64,000 nucleotides of DNA from Chitinophagales bacterium (lineage in GTDB: Bacteria; Bacteroidota; Bacteroidia; Chitinophagales; Saprospiraceae), in the NCBI GenBank assembly GCA_013298845.1, contig JAAFJN010000013.1:62001-126000 (forward strand), read 5' to 3'. The position numbers and the translations under genes were made by a program. The notes under the pieces are model-generated. The model was not told the origin of the DNA and made no database searches. It worked only from the letters and a program-made list of their open reading frames with translations. How positions within the stretch are numbered: position 1 is the first letter of the stretch; every line of letters begins with the position of its first letter. Positions 17,662 through 25,910 of the stretch are shown here, one piece after another.

Positions 17662-19482
17662 ATGAAGAAATTATTTTTTGTTTTTGCCTTTTTTTACGGC
17701 CAAATACTTTCGGCCCAAACATTTATCAACCAATATTCTACGCCCGGCGGTGGCAGTGTTAAAATTTTGCATCAAATTGGTGCTGCCGGTGGCGGTTATT
17801 ATATGTGTGGGGCCGAACAAAAGAAAGGTTTTGTTGCAAAATTGGATACCCTTGGGGGCATCCTTTGGAAAAAACAATACGACTCCGGTACCGGTACCTT
17901 TGAGGTGCAGGATTTGGTTGAAAGCAAAAACGGTACTTTAATTGGAGTGATGAATACCGTTGAACCACAAAATAGCAATGCCAGCACTACGGTTTTTAAA
18001 CTTTCGGCGGTTGACGGAGCGGTAGTTTGGGCTACCCGATGGTCGGCTGGTAAAACGGAATTCACGTGTATTGAACCCAGCGTGGATGGTTACATTTTGG
18101 CCGGATCCAGTTTTAATAATCCCGCGAATCCATCTTTATCCGAGAATCAGCGGTTGGCAAAAATAGACGAAGATGGGGCTATACTTTGGCAAAAATCTTT
18201 TGTCACGCCATTTACAAAAGTGCGCACTTTGTACACCGATGCGGCCGGTAATGCCTATGTTACGGGTATGACCAACGGCAGTTCCCTGTTGGACGAAATA
18301 TTTGTTTTTTCGCCCGACGGGTCACTAATGGATAATTTTGGGTACAATGCCAATTTGAGCAACGTATTCCTGATCACTGCGGTAAGGCCACTTGCTGGCG
18401 GAGATATCATTGTTGCAAGCACGTTTTTATTGCAAGGCGGCGGCAGCGTTATGGTGGTTTTTCGTATTCGCTCGCCGGGTTGGAATGTTGTATGGAGCAA
18501 ATCGTACCGAATCAATGGCTTTAATGGCGAGATCGTGGACATGGAGCAATCTCCCGATGGACAGTTGGTGGCATTGTGTCGGGATCGTACTGCCGGAAGT
18601 ACGGCTCCGGTGGTTTTGCTGAAATTCAAAGATAACAGCAGTTTTACGTGGCTGAGAACGATTGATGTTCCCAGTTCGGCCGACATGGGTACTTCTTTAT
18701 CCATTACCCCCGACGGGTACCTTGAAATTGTAGGCAGTGCCATTTTTGACGCTCAAAATTCAAATGGTTTTTTTATTCGAACCGATACTCTCGGTCGAGT
18801 GAAGGGTAATTGCCCAAGCCCCGATTTAAATGTTTTGGTTCAAAATGCGCCTCTGGGTACGAATGTTTCCGGTTACGGAAACGGCGGTAGTTTTAACCGA
18901 ACGGTGGTTAATGATTTGGCGGAATCGGCGTCTGAATTGACGCGAAAACTCGAAGTTTATGCGCCGGATTTTACTTTTGTGGTGCCCGATTCTACTTGTG
19001 CTTTTGATTGTATAAATATTACGGTGAACCCGTTATTGGCCGACTTGACGGGACTGGAATGGGCTTTTCCGGGAGCAACCCCGTCGGTATTTTCAGGTCC
19101 CGAACCGCCCCCGATTTGTTATGAAAAAAATGGAGACTACAGCATTGTGCTCATAACGAGCGAATGCGATACGGTTACCCGTCAAATTGTAGTCAATTCC
19201 AATTTAGGTGTTCCCAATGCATTTACGCCCAATGATGACGGTGTAAATGATCGTTTTAGACCTTTGCTTGATTGTGAATTAACGTCCTATGTTTTTGAAA
19301 TTTACAACCGTTGGGGGCAACGAATATTTTTTACCAATGAAAAATCCGATGCTTGGGATGGTACTTATTTGGGCGCCAATGCCCCACCTGATGTCTATTT
19401 TTGGAGGTTGCAGTACAATCGAATACAGGAAGACGTGCAGCAGCGTTTTAGTAAAAATGGAGATGTTACTTTAATTCGCTAA
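17662..19482 (+). CDS. secreted protein with T9SS type B (CHU_C) C-terminus
   Basis: 606 aa from the ATG at 17662; the upstream frame to 17575 lacks signal-peptide character. Signal peptide MKKLFFVFAFFYGQILSAQ. Residues 25-410 contain repeated blade-like units with D-G-x-I-x-W and T-x-D-G-Y patterns (DTLGGILWKKQYDSG, DEDGAILWQKSF, TPDGYLEIVGS), suggesting a beta-propeller. A PKD-like domain (about 455-515) follows. The last about 90 residues are the gliding-motility-associated domain (VPNAFTPNDDGVNDRF ... IYNRWGQRIFF ... WDGTYLG). It should be surface-exposed by T9SS. The target is unknown. Confidence 0.85.
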   Translation: MKKLFFVFAFFYGQILSAQTFINQYSTPGGGSVKILHQIGAAGGGYYMCGAEQKKGFVAKLDTLGGILWKKQYDSGTGTFEVQDLVESKNGTLIGVMNTVEPQNSNASTTVFKLSAVDGAVVWATRWSAGKTEFTCIEPSVDGYILAGSSFNNPANPSLSENQRLAKIDEDGAILWQKSFVTPFTKVRTLYTDAAGNAYVTGMTNGSSLLDEIFVFSPDGSLMDNFGYNANLSNVFLITAVRPLAGGDIIVASTFLLQGGGSVMVVFRIRSPGWNVVWSKSYRINGFNGEIVDMEQSPDGQLVALCRDRTAGSTAPVVLLKFKDNSSFTWLRTIDVPSSADMGTSLSITPDGYLEIVGSAIFDAQNSNGFFIRTDTLGRVKGNCPSPDLNVLVQNAPLGTNVSGYGNGGSFNRTVVNDLAESASELTRKLEVYAPDFTFVVPDSTCAFDCINITVNPLLADLTGLEWAFPGATPSVFSGPEPPPICYEKNGDYSIVLITSECDTVTRQIVVNSNLGVPNAFTPNDDGVNDRFRPLLDCELTSYVFEIYNRWGQRIFFTNEKSDAWDGTYLGANAPPDVYFWRLQYNRIQEDVQQRFSKNGDVTLIR

Positions 19483-19822
19483 TGAATGCTTGTTTATCGC
19501 CAGGAAAAACTTTAGTGATGACGGATAACCAGTTGAGTTTACCATTTACAGTGGAAGAATTGACAATTCCCGCCCGCCGGGATTTTAGAAAATCCTGATT
19601 CATACAATTTGCGTAGAATAGGAAAAGCCGCATGACTTTGCCAAGTTCGTTACTCAAGTCAAATACTACTTTCGTGCGCTGTAAAGTACGCTACGTAAAA
19701 CTACCCAACACTACCCTTGTTGACGCCTTTAGGTTTGCGTTACAATTAAGGAAACTACCCCCGAAACGATTCATGTAGTGAACAAGGCAGTTTCCAATAT
19801 TGTTTACCTAAACATATTGAAT
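19483..19822. other. intergenic region upstream of the GNAT-GntA cluster
   Basis: 340 bp without a supported gene. It contains a short palindrome, GGATTTTAGAAAATCC (19580-19595). The minus strand has a 70-codon open frame (to 19466), but it lacks an ATG and overlaps the end of the T9SS gene. No clear promoter consensus is visible before the cluster. Confidence 0.6.
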
Positions 19823-20524
19823 ATGCAAATGAACGAGGCACAACCATTATTTCGGTTGTATCGGGCAGAAGACTATGCCCAATTAAAACAAGTGATGCAA
19901 ACTGCTTTTTCCGATATTGAAGGAGCGTACGCTACGGAAGAAGAAATGGAATTATTATCGGAATTGTACCCCAGAGGACAGATTGTTTGCACCCTGAACG
20001 GGCAACTTATTGGTGCCACTTTATCGAGGGTTGTTCCCTCCGAACGCTTTCAACAGCCACACACCCAGTACGATTGTATTGACCTGTCCACGTATGTGCC
20101 GGATACTGCCGTAGGCGACAGTGTTTACGGTTTAGATGTATTTGTTTTGCCGGAATTTCAGAACCTGAAAATTGCCCGAAAAATTGTCACCATGCTAAAA
20201 AAGCACGTTTTTGAAGATAATTTTCGCTTTTTTCTCGGCAATTCAAGGGTGTCGGGTTATCATCAGTATCGGGATTTGATGGATTGTTACGCGTATTTTC
20301 AACTGGTTAAAAGCCGCGAATTGTACGATCCCGCCCTGAGTTTTCACCTGAGTTGCGGAATGGAATTTGTTTGTATTAACCCTGAATTTAACTACGAAGA
20401 CGCTGCTTCGGCGGGATTGGGGATTATGATGCAGCAGATCAACAATGACTACAATCCTTCATTATCCATTTACCCCGAACGATGGTCCATCCTGGCCCAA
20501 ATTGACGCACCGGTTGTTTGTTAA
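19823..20524 (+). CDS. GNAT-like acetyltransferase (degenerate acetyl-CoA loop)
   Basis: 233 aa from the ATG at 19823; GTG at 19778 and ATG at 19829 are alternatives. The fold signature follows GNAT order: FRLYRAEDYAQLKQVMQTAF, GQIVCTLNGQLIGATLS, YGLDVFVLPEFQNLKIARKIVTML. The acetyl-CoA loop, normally Q/R-x-x-G-x-G/A, reads Q-N-L-K-I-A, so it lacks the first Gly. The C-terminal stretch (SRVSGYHQYRDL...YDPALSFHLSCGMEFV) matches the second GNAT of this cluster and, from memory, the GNAT domain fused to carbon-nitrogen hydrolases such as YhcX. It opens a tight four-gene cluster, 16 nt from the next gene. Substrate unknown; it may bind CoA poorly. Confidence 0.7.
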   Translation: MQMNEAQPLFRLYRAEDYAQLKQVMQTAFSDIEGAYATEEEMELLSELYPRGQIVCTLNGQLIGATLSRVVPSERFQQPHTQYDCIDLSTYVPDTAVGDSVYGLDVFVLPEFQNLKIARKIVTMLKKHVFEDNFRFFLGNSRVSGYHQYRDLMDCYAYFQLVKSRELYDPALSFHLSCGMEFVCINPEFNYEDAASAGLGIMMQQINNDYNPSLSIYPERWSILAQIDAPVVC

Positions 20525-20540
20525 ATGAATTTTTTACACT

Positions 20541-21263
20541 ATGATGTACACATATGACGCGTTTCGCGCTATTGCCGAAACCGCTACGCCATTTAGCCAA
20601 AAAGTTTTTCACCAACTTACTGCCAGTATTACACACCCCGATTTTCCCTGTTATTTTGCCAAAACCGGTATCGTAAAAGATTCTATTTATCTGGCATTTA
20701 TCGAAGAATCGGACCCGCAGCAGCGGTGGGAAAAGGCCGCTGCTGTGATGGCAGATTACGCCGAAATAGAAAAGAACCATAATCCATTTCGAGTACTGGT
20801 GCTTTCATTCGACCTTCATTCACCCGATTGGTATTCCGATGATGCGCTTTTATGGAGTTTTTTGGCTTTTTTGCGCAAAAAAGACCCCGAACCTTGGCCC
20901 TCCAATATTCCCCAAAACCCCGATGAAGCAGGGTGGTTTTATTGTTACGGTGGCTATACCTGGTTTTTTAATGTCAATTCGCCCAACCACGTTCACCGAA
21001 AAAGTCGGAATGCTACCGGGGTTTATTCTTTGGTGATACAGCGGAGTGCGGAATTTGACGATCTGGCGCCCGCCGAACAACACGACCACATCCGGCATAC
21101 CGTGCGCAGCCGCATCGCCGCTTACGATGGTCAGGAGACTTCGTTTGCCTTGGCCGGTGAAGCCGATAACCCAACGATGAAGGAATGGCCTCAGTACCAT
21201 CTCCCGGAGTCAAATAACGATAAACCTTGGGGCAAATGCCCTTTTTCATCTCATGGAAATTAG
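20541..21263 (+). CDS. YqcI/YcgG (GntA-like) family protein, putative haem-dependent N-hydroxylase
   Basis: 240 aa. The family pattern is complete: FPCYFAKTG near residue 33, an IYLAFIEE strand, YTWFFNVNSPNHVHRKSRN (about 140-158, the conserved His/Arg block), LVIQ, and a C-terminal KCPF motif. The characterised member GntA of guanitoxin synthesis is a haem enzyme that N-hydroxylates a guanidine compound. By analogy this enzyme could oxidise an amine or guanidine nitrogen. The gene overlaps the second GNAT by 11 nt. The other guanitoxin genes are absent, so the product must be something else. The family call is good; the reaction is inferred. Confidence 0.72.
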   Translation: MMYTYDAFRAIAETATPFSQKVFHQLTASITHPDFPCYFAKTGIVKDSIYLAFIEESDPQQRWEKAAAVMADYAEIEKNHNPFRVLVLSFDLHSPDWYSDDALLWSFLAFLRKKDPEPWPSNIPQNPDEAGWFYCYGGYTWFFNVNSPNHVHRKSRNATGVYSLVIQRSAEFDDLAPAEQHDHIRHTVRSRIAAYDGQETSFALAGEADNPTMKEWPQYHLPESNNDKPWGKCPFSSHGN

Positions 21264-21888
21264 ACATTACCAGCCCACCGATTACGCGGGGGTTATTGCT
21301 TTGTTTGAAGACGCTTACGCCGGAATAGACGATAATTTTGCGTCTTTTGAGGATATGGAAGCCCTGCGTTTGCATTTTCCGGAGGGGCAAATCGTGGCCG
21401 AGGAATCAGGTCAGGTGGTGGGGCTTATTTTATCTTTGTACTGCCCTTATGAAATGTTTACCCAACCGCAGCCCATGGCGGACATTTACGATGCCCGCGC
21501 TTTTGGGCGTTATAATGCCGATGCCGATAGTCTTTTTGCGCTCGAAATATTGGTGCGCAGCGACCAAAAACGCAAAGGCATTGGTAAACGATTGAATGCC
21601 GCTTTACGGCGAACCATGGAACAGCATAACCTGCGGGCTTTTATTGGGGTCTCGCGCATACCGGGTTACAGCGCTGTTCAAGCCGATATGTCGGTTGAAA
21701 CCTACGTGCAAAAAGTCCTGGAAGGTACGCTAACCGATGCCGCTCTGAGTTATAATTGCGCCAATCGGATGCTGCCACGTTTACCGGTGCCCGATTATTA
21801 CCCACCCGACGTGGATTCGGCGGGTTACGGCGTGTTGGTGGTGCAGGAAAATCTTCGGTATCAACCCGATGCCGTGTGCTGTAAATAG
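21253..21888 (+). CDS. GNAT family N-acetyltransferase
   Basis: 211 aa. The acetyl-CoA-binding motif is intact here: LEILVRSDQKRKGIGKRLNAAL (about 98-119, with Q-K-R-K-G-I-G). It is a clear paralogue of the first gene of the cluster: both share the opening RxYRxxDYAxx, the SRxxGY block and the closing D-x-x-SAGxG segment. The C-terminal YVQKVLEGTLTDAALSYN resembles GNAT domains found fused to nitrilase-like amidohydrolases. It overlaps the preceding gene by 11 nt, implying translational coupling. It may acetylate an amine made by, or fed to, the GntA-like enzyme. Confidence 0.8.
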   Translation: MEIRHYQPTDYAGVIALFEDAYAGIDDNFASFEDMEALRLHFPEGQIVAEESGQVVGLILSLYCPYEMFTQPQPMADIYDARAFGRYNADADSLFALEILVRSDQKRKGIGKRLNAALRRTMEQHNLRAFIGVSRIPGYSAVQADMSVETYVQKVLEGTLTDAALSYNCANRMLPRLPVPDYYPPDVDSAGYGVLVVQENLRYQPDAVCCK

Positions 21889-21928
21889 CGTATGTGCAGC
21901 ATTTAATACAATTTTTATCAAAAAAACA

Positions 21929-22702
21929 ATGACAAATACTTATATACACGATCAGCAATTTTGCAATCTTTTGAAAGGTGCCTGGCGACTCGTACATTTC
22001 GAACCGGAAAGCGTGTTAACCGACGTTGAACGGCAACAGTTATTGGAAATAACCCAAACCCACTCACCTACCTTCGAATACGAGGCGTTACCGGTGTGTT
22101 GGGGCCACGCCTTTGAAAATTACCTTTCCATGGCCGAATATCTCGATACCGAACCCAACGAAGTTCTTATGGCAGAGGCGTGTGACCCGGCTTTACAACG
22201 CATTGTAGCCCGGTTGCGCCGTCTTGGGTTTGAACCCAAAATCCTACAACACCCGGATGGCCGACCCTACAACGTGAGCAATTTGCGGACACTTGTGGTA
22301 GAAGCCGGATCTTCGATTCTGCACGTGGATGATTTGACCATAGATGGCTCCGTTAAACCAGATTTTGCGTTGCCAACGGAATTACAAGGGCAATCTTATG
22401 TACAGGTGTCACTGTTGGTGTGCCTCAACGAAACCCATTCGGAGGCAATGCTTCGGGTATATAACCGACGTTATCAACCCAGTGATGACGTTTTTCGGTT
22501 GGAAAATGGCTGGCAATTTGCCGACGCAGCCGTACAAGGTGCCGAATACCTGGATTTTAAACCGAATCTTGGAGATACGTTTGTAATGCCCAACCACTAT
22601 TTTCACGATGTCGTTGGGGGAGATAAAGAGGATACTTGGGTCTTGTACAGTCTGTATTTGTTGCACATTCCCGGAACGGCACAAGTGTATTTGTACATAT
22701 AG
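21929..22702 (+). CDS. putative 2-oxoglutarate/Fe(II)-dependent oxygenase
   Basis: 257 aa from the ATG at 21929; the frame is open to 21869, but that start overlaps the previous gene. A likely metal triad is H132-x-D134 (ILHVDDLTIDG) and H226 (NHYFHDVVGGD), set in beta-strands (VQVSLLVCLNE, DTFVMPNHYF) spaced as in a double-stranded beta-helix. The usual distal Arg that binds 2OG is not obvious. It could hydroxylate an amino acid or peptide as the last tailoring step of the cluster. It ends 10 bp from the convergent DUF3137 gene. The family is suggested by motifs only. Confidence 0.5.
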   Translation: MTNTYIHDQQFCNLLKGAWRLVHFEPESVLTDVERQQLLEITQTHSPTFEYEALPVCWGHAFENYLSMAEYLDTEPNEVLMAEACDPALQRIVARLRRLGFEPKILQHPDGRPYNVSNLRTLVVEAGSSILHVDDLTIDGSVKPDFALPTELQGQSYVQVSLLVCLNETHSEAMLRVYNRRYQPSDDVFRLENGWQFADAAVQGAEYLDFKPNLGDTFVMPNHYFHDVVGGDKEDTWVLYSLYLLHIPGTAQVYLYI

Positions 22703-22712
22703 TAACGTACCG

Positions 22713-23810
22713 CTATTCCCCGGAAAATGCCGCTACAATGGCCATTTGTTGATCGAGTAAGGCAGCGGTAAGGCGCAGGTCTTGGCGAACGCGGTCGGGA
22801 TTGGCAAAATCCGTGTCAAAAATGGTTGCCCGGGCTTTTAGGGCGATGTGTGTTTGGTCAAAACCAAAATAAATGCCGTGCAATGGACAAAGTTTATCCT
22901 CCGAAAAGGCGTACAATTGTTGCATCACGGCCGGGGTTAACAAACGCCTGGCCTCAAATTCATTGGTGGTCATCACGTCGAATTTTTGTTCAAAATCCGG
23001 GTTTTCCATTTCAATCCGTTTGGTGTTTTCGATGAAGAAATTCACCAGTTCAAAATGTCGGTGCGGGCGCAAAATAACGGGCGCGGAATGGTTGCCCCAT
23101 TTGGGTAACGAAATCCAATAACCCTCAAAAACGGTGCTGCGCGAAGTCCTACCTTTGCTGTCTTTGGAAACGCGAATTAATTTGATTTTTTGGAGATAAA
23201 ACGTTGTATTTCCCGTTTTTCCACCCAAAGAAATCCCCAAATCCACTTCGTCTATGTCGCCGCCAAAAATCTCCAGTTCCCGAAATACCCGCGCCGGTGC
23301 ACCATCGGGGGTAGTGAAATACAAACCCGGGTATAATTGCTTTAAAAACAGCCGCGTAATATCGTCTTGCAACCCCGTGTACGGGCGCAACAACGCGGCG
23401 CGGTGCGGATTTTGAACCACGGTAAATACAACCGACAACAACAACGGAATTGCCCCAACGGCCAGGTGTACCCATTCGCCGGAATGCAAGCCCATGCTAA
23501 CCATCAGGCCACCCGCGCTGCCCAAAACGATAATGCCCGCGTATAGCCACGCACTGGGTTTTTCAAAATCGGGATAAGGGTACGATTGTACGTAAAAAAA
23601 CTCCGAAAGCACCAAAACGGCCGCAAAAACGAACCAGGCCGTGGTTATTTCGGCGGTGCTCCACAGGGTTATAACACCAATGATTAGGGCCAAAAGTACC
23701 ATCCAGACGAATTGCCACGGCTGCTCCCGGGCCTTTTGCAAACGCGCCGGATCAATGGCCGCCGTGTACAAAGGTGCCACGTGGGTCGTATAAAAATTTT
23801 CAAACGGCAT
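22713..23810 (-). CDS. DUF3137 membrane protein
   Basis: 365 aa. Four hydrophobic segments lie near the N-terminus (about 32-48, 54-72, 86-106, 112-130). A soluble domain follows with GGDIDEVDLGISLG, a kinase-substrate-like FEGYWISLP and a C-terminal EDKLCPLHGIYFGFDQTHIAL. This is the DUF3137 pattern, in which the protein is encoded right after LemA. The LemA gene ends 3 bp upstream on the same strand, which supports the pairing. The role is unknown; the pair probably acts at the inner membrane. Confidence 0.8.
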   Translation of the reverse strand: MPFENFYTTHVAPLYTAAIDPARLQKAREQPWQFVWMVLLALIIGVITLWSTAEITTAWFVFAAVLVLSEFFYVQSYPYPDFEKPSAWLYAGIIVLGSAGGLMVSMGLHSGEWVHLAVGAIPLLLSVVFTVVQNPHRAALLRPYTGLQDDITRLFLKQLYPGLYFTTPDGAPARVFRELEIFGGDIDEVDLGISLGGKTGNTTFYLQKIKLIRVSKDSKGRTSRSTVFEGYWISLPKWGNHSAPVILRPHRHFELVNFFIENTKRIEMENPDFEQKFDVMTTNEFEARRLLTPAVMQQLYAFSEDKLCPLHGIYFGFDQTHIALKARATIFDTDFANPDRVRQDLRLTAALLDQQMAIVAAFSGE

Positions 23811-23813
23811 GCC

Positions 23814-24365
23814 TTATTGGAAAAGGTTTTTGGCGTTGGGGTTGGTGCGTTCGGCCTCCGGTGTTTCCAGCAGGGTAGCCGGTTGAAAACCCAAAATAGC
23901 GTTGATAATATTCACCGGGAACTGCTGCTGAAAGGTGTTAAAACGGGTAACGGCGGCGTTGTAGGTGCGCCGCGCGGCCGCAATATTTTCTTCGGTGCCG
24001 CTCCAGGTGTTTTGTAATTGTTGAAAAAGGGCGCTGCTTTGCAAAACGGGGTAGTTTTCCACGGAAACAAACAATTGGCGAGCGGCCTGTTGCAGTTCGT
24101 TGTACAATTCAATTTTGGCCTCCGGGTTCAGGGAAGGGGCAGCGGCGCGGGTGCGCAAGGCGGTCAGGTTTTCCATCACGGCGCGTTCGTGCCCCATGTG
24201 TTGTTTAACAATTTCGACCAGATTGGGCAACAGGTCAAAACGTTGTTTTAAGTAAACGTCAATGAGCGAAAAGGTCTCTTTTACCTGGTTGGATTTGCGC
24301 ACCAGGTCGTTGTAAATGATAATGAGCAAAGCGGCAATACCACCGGCGGCGATAAAAAGATACAT
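23814..24365 (-). CDS. lemA: LemA family protein
   Basis: 183 aa. One N-terminal membrane span (YLFIAAGGIAALLIIIYN) is followed by the LemA helical domain: LVRKSNQVKETFSLIDVYLKQRFDLLPNLVEIVKQ (about 20-54), a central helix pair, and the closing ARRTYNAAVTRFNTFQQQFPVNIINAILGF. LemA proteins are membrane-anchored, mainly helical, with an external N-terminus, and no enzyme activity is known. It is cotranscribed with the DUF3137 gene. Confidence 0.92.
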   Translation of the reverse strand: MYLFIAAGGIAALLIIIYNDLVRKSNQVKETFSLIDVYLKQRFDLLPNLVEIVKQHMGHERAVMENLTALRTRAAAPSLNPEAKIELYNELQQAARQLFVSVENYPVLQSSALFQQLQNTWSGTEENIAAARRTYNAAVTRFNTFQQQFPVNIINAILGFQPATLLETPEAERTNPNAKNLFQ

Positions 24366-24479
24366 AATAGTTTCGTTTTATTGGTGAAATAAGGCCGCAA
24401 ATGTGCCGCTTTTTAGCAATGTTTTTGCATTTTTTTTCGACTATTCGACCTTTTTTCCCGATGCGCGTGCGCCGCGTTG

Positions 24480-24487
24480 TACCTTTG
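24480..24487 (+). promoter_or_regulatory. possible -7 element (TACCTTTG)
   Basis: TACCTTTG fits TAnnTTTG and lies about 50 bp before the LLM oxidoreductase start. A TTTTTT run about 23 bp upstream could serve as a weak -33 element. Confidence 0.35.
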
Positions 24488-24537
24488 GCCATTGGTTCGA
24501 CAACATGCGTCGGCGTAATTTTGTTAAATAAAGTACG

Positions 24538-25569
24538 ATGAAAATGGAAATAGGAATTGACAGTTTTGCGGCCGCGCAACTCAGTTCAGACAAAAAAAAG
24601 GTGGTTAACGCCGCCGATTCTATTCATAATTTGGTGGAACGGATTGTGTTGGCCGATCAGGTGGGCCTCGATATTTTTGGCCTTGGCGAACACCACCGCA
24701 AGGAATTTCTGGATTCGGCCCCGGCGTTGATTTTGGCCGCCGCTGCCGCACGCACCCAACAGATTCGGCTAACCAGTGCCGTCACCGTATTAAGTGCCGC
24801 CGACCCGGTGCGGGTGTTTCAGGAGTACGCCACGCTGGATTTGCTCTCACGCGGACGGGCCGAAATGGTGGTGGGGCGCGGCTCATTCATTGATGCTTTC
24901 CCGTTATTTGGCTACGATTTGGACGATTACGACGCGCTTTTTGCCGAAAAACTCGATTTGTTGTTGCAGATTCAACGCAACGAAACGGTCAACTGGTCGG
25001 GGCGGTTTCGACCGGCGCTGCGGGAGCAGGCCATTTATCCGCGCCCTTTGCAAGAGCAGTTGCCCATTTGGTTGGGCGTGGGCGGCACCCCGCAATCGTT
25101 TGTTCGGGCGGGTGCCCTCGGGCTTCCGCTGATGGTGGCCGTGATTGGGGGCGAAACCCACCGTTTTCGGCCTTTGGTGGATTTGTACCGCGAAGCCGGA
25201 CGGAAAGCCGGATACACTCCGGAGCAACTCCCCGTGGGTTTGCACTCTTTTGGGTACGTTGCCGAAACCTCCCAAATGGCCGCCGACGAAGCCTATCCCG
25301 GCTTGGCCTCGGCTTTTGAAGACATTCGCAAAGAACGCGGTTGGCCACCGCTGACCCGGGCGCAATTTGACCACCAAAATGGCCCGTTGGGGGCGTATTT
25401 GATTGGTAGCCCGGAAGATGTGGCCGAAAAAGTCCGGCGGCACAGCGCGGCCCTGGGCGGTATTTCGCGCGTTACTTTTCAAATGGATGGTCTGCAACTG
25501 AGCCAGGAAAAGTACCTGGATGCGGTTGAATTATTGGGCAAAAAGGTAAAACCATTATTGAACGATTAA
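24538..25569 (+). CDS. LLM-class flavin-dependent oxidoreductase
   Basis: 343 aa; ATG at 24538 or 24544. A luciferase-like monooxygenase (TIM barrel using FMNH2 or F420). Recognisable parts: ERIVLADQVGLDIFGLGEHHRKEFLDSAPALILAAAA (about 31-67, the EHH element), TSAVTVLSAADPVRVFQEYATLDLLSRGRAEMVVGRGSF, and a C-terminal IGSPEDVAEKVRRH. The subgroup resembles YceB/YhbW-type alkanal monooxygenase-like proteins. The substrate is not predictable. The next small GNAT-like gene follows after 10 bp. Confidence 0.9.
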   Translation: MKMEIGIDSFAAAQLSSDKKKVVNAADSIHNLVERIVLADQVGLDIFGLGEHHRKEFLDSAPALILAAAAARTQQIRLTSAVTVLSAADPVRVFQEYATLDLLSRGRAEMVVGRGSFIDAFPLFGYDLDDYDALFAEKLDLLLQIQRNETVNWSGRFRPALREQAIYPRPLQEQLPIWLGVGGTPQSFVRAGALGLPLMVAVIGGETHRFRPLVDLYREAGRKAGYTPEQLPVGLHSFGYVAETSQMAADEAYPGLASAFEDIRKERGWPPLTRAQFDHQNGPLGAYLIGSPEDVAEKVRRHSAALGGISRVTFQMDGLQLSQEKYLDAVELLGKKVKPLLND

Positions 25570-25579
25570 CTTTAGAAAT

Positions 25580-25864
25580 ATGGAAATACAACACCAAGAT
25601 GACGGTAAAAACGGCCGTTTTTACGTCGAATTAGATGGGCAAAAAGTAGCCGAAATGACCTACGTCTGGACCGGCCCCGGTATGATTATTATTGACCACA
25701 CGGAAGTTGGTCCGGCGCTGGCGGGACAGGGAGCGGGCAAACAAATGCTGGCCAAAGCCGTGGAATTTGTACGGGAAAAAAACGTAAAAGTGATTCCGCT
25801 TTGCCCGTTTGCCAAATCAGTTTTTGACAAAACACCGGAATATCGGGATGTGCTGGCGGGGTGA
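25580..25864 (+). CDS. small YjdJ-type N-acetyltransferase
   Basis: 94 aa, a compact Gcn5-like (GNAT_YjdJ) domain. The acetyl-CoA loop is Q-G-A-G-K in GPALAGQGAGKQMLAKAVEFVR (about 49-70), after strand IIIDHTEV. The end KVIPLCPFAKSVFDKTPEYRDVL is diagnostic: the conserved Cys in PLCPF is the proposed acetyl-relay residue. Such proteins are cytoplasmic with unknown substrates. Probably cotranscribed with the LLM gene. Confidence 0.9.
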   Translation: MEIQHQDDGKNGRFYVELDGQKVAEMTYVWTGPGMIIIDHTEVGPALAGQGAGKQMLAKAVEFVREKNVKVIPLCPFAKSVFDKTPEYRDVLAG

Positions 25865-25910
25865 ACCCTTTAGAGTTTTTTTATTTTTACTTTTAATTTA
25901 GCGATAAAAT

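Noticed and set aside
19466-19657. Minus-strand frame of 63-73 codons after the T9SS type B gene
   Set aside because: No ATG, an upstream in-frame TAG, overlap with the 3' end of the T9SS gene and no recognised motif. It could be a gene fragment but cannot be supported.
19823-22702. Complete guanitoxin biosynthesis cluster
   Set aside because: Only a GntA-like gene is present; PLP enzymes, the cyclodehydratase, methyltransferase and kinase genes of that pathway are missing.
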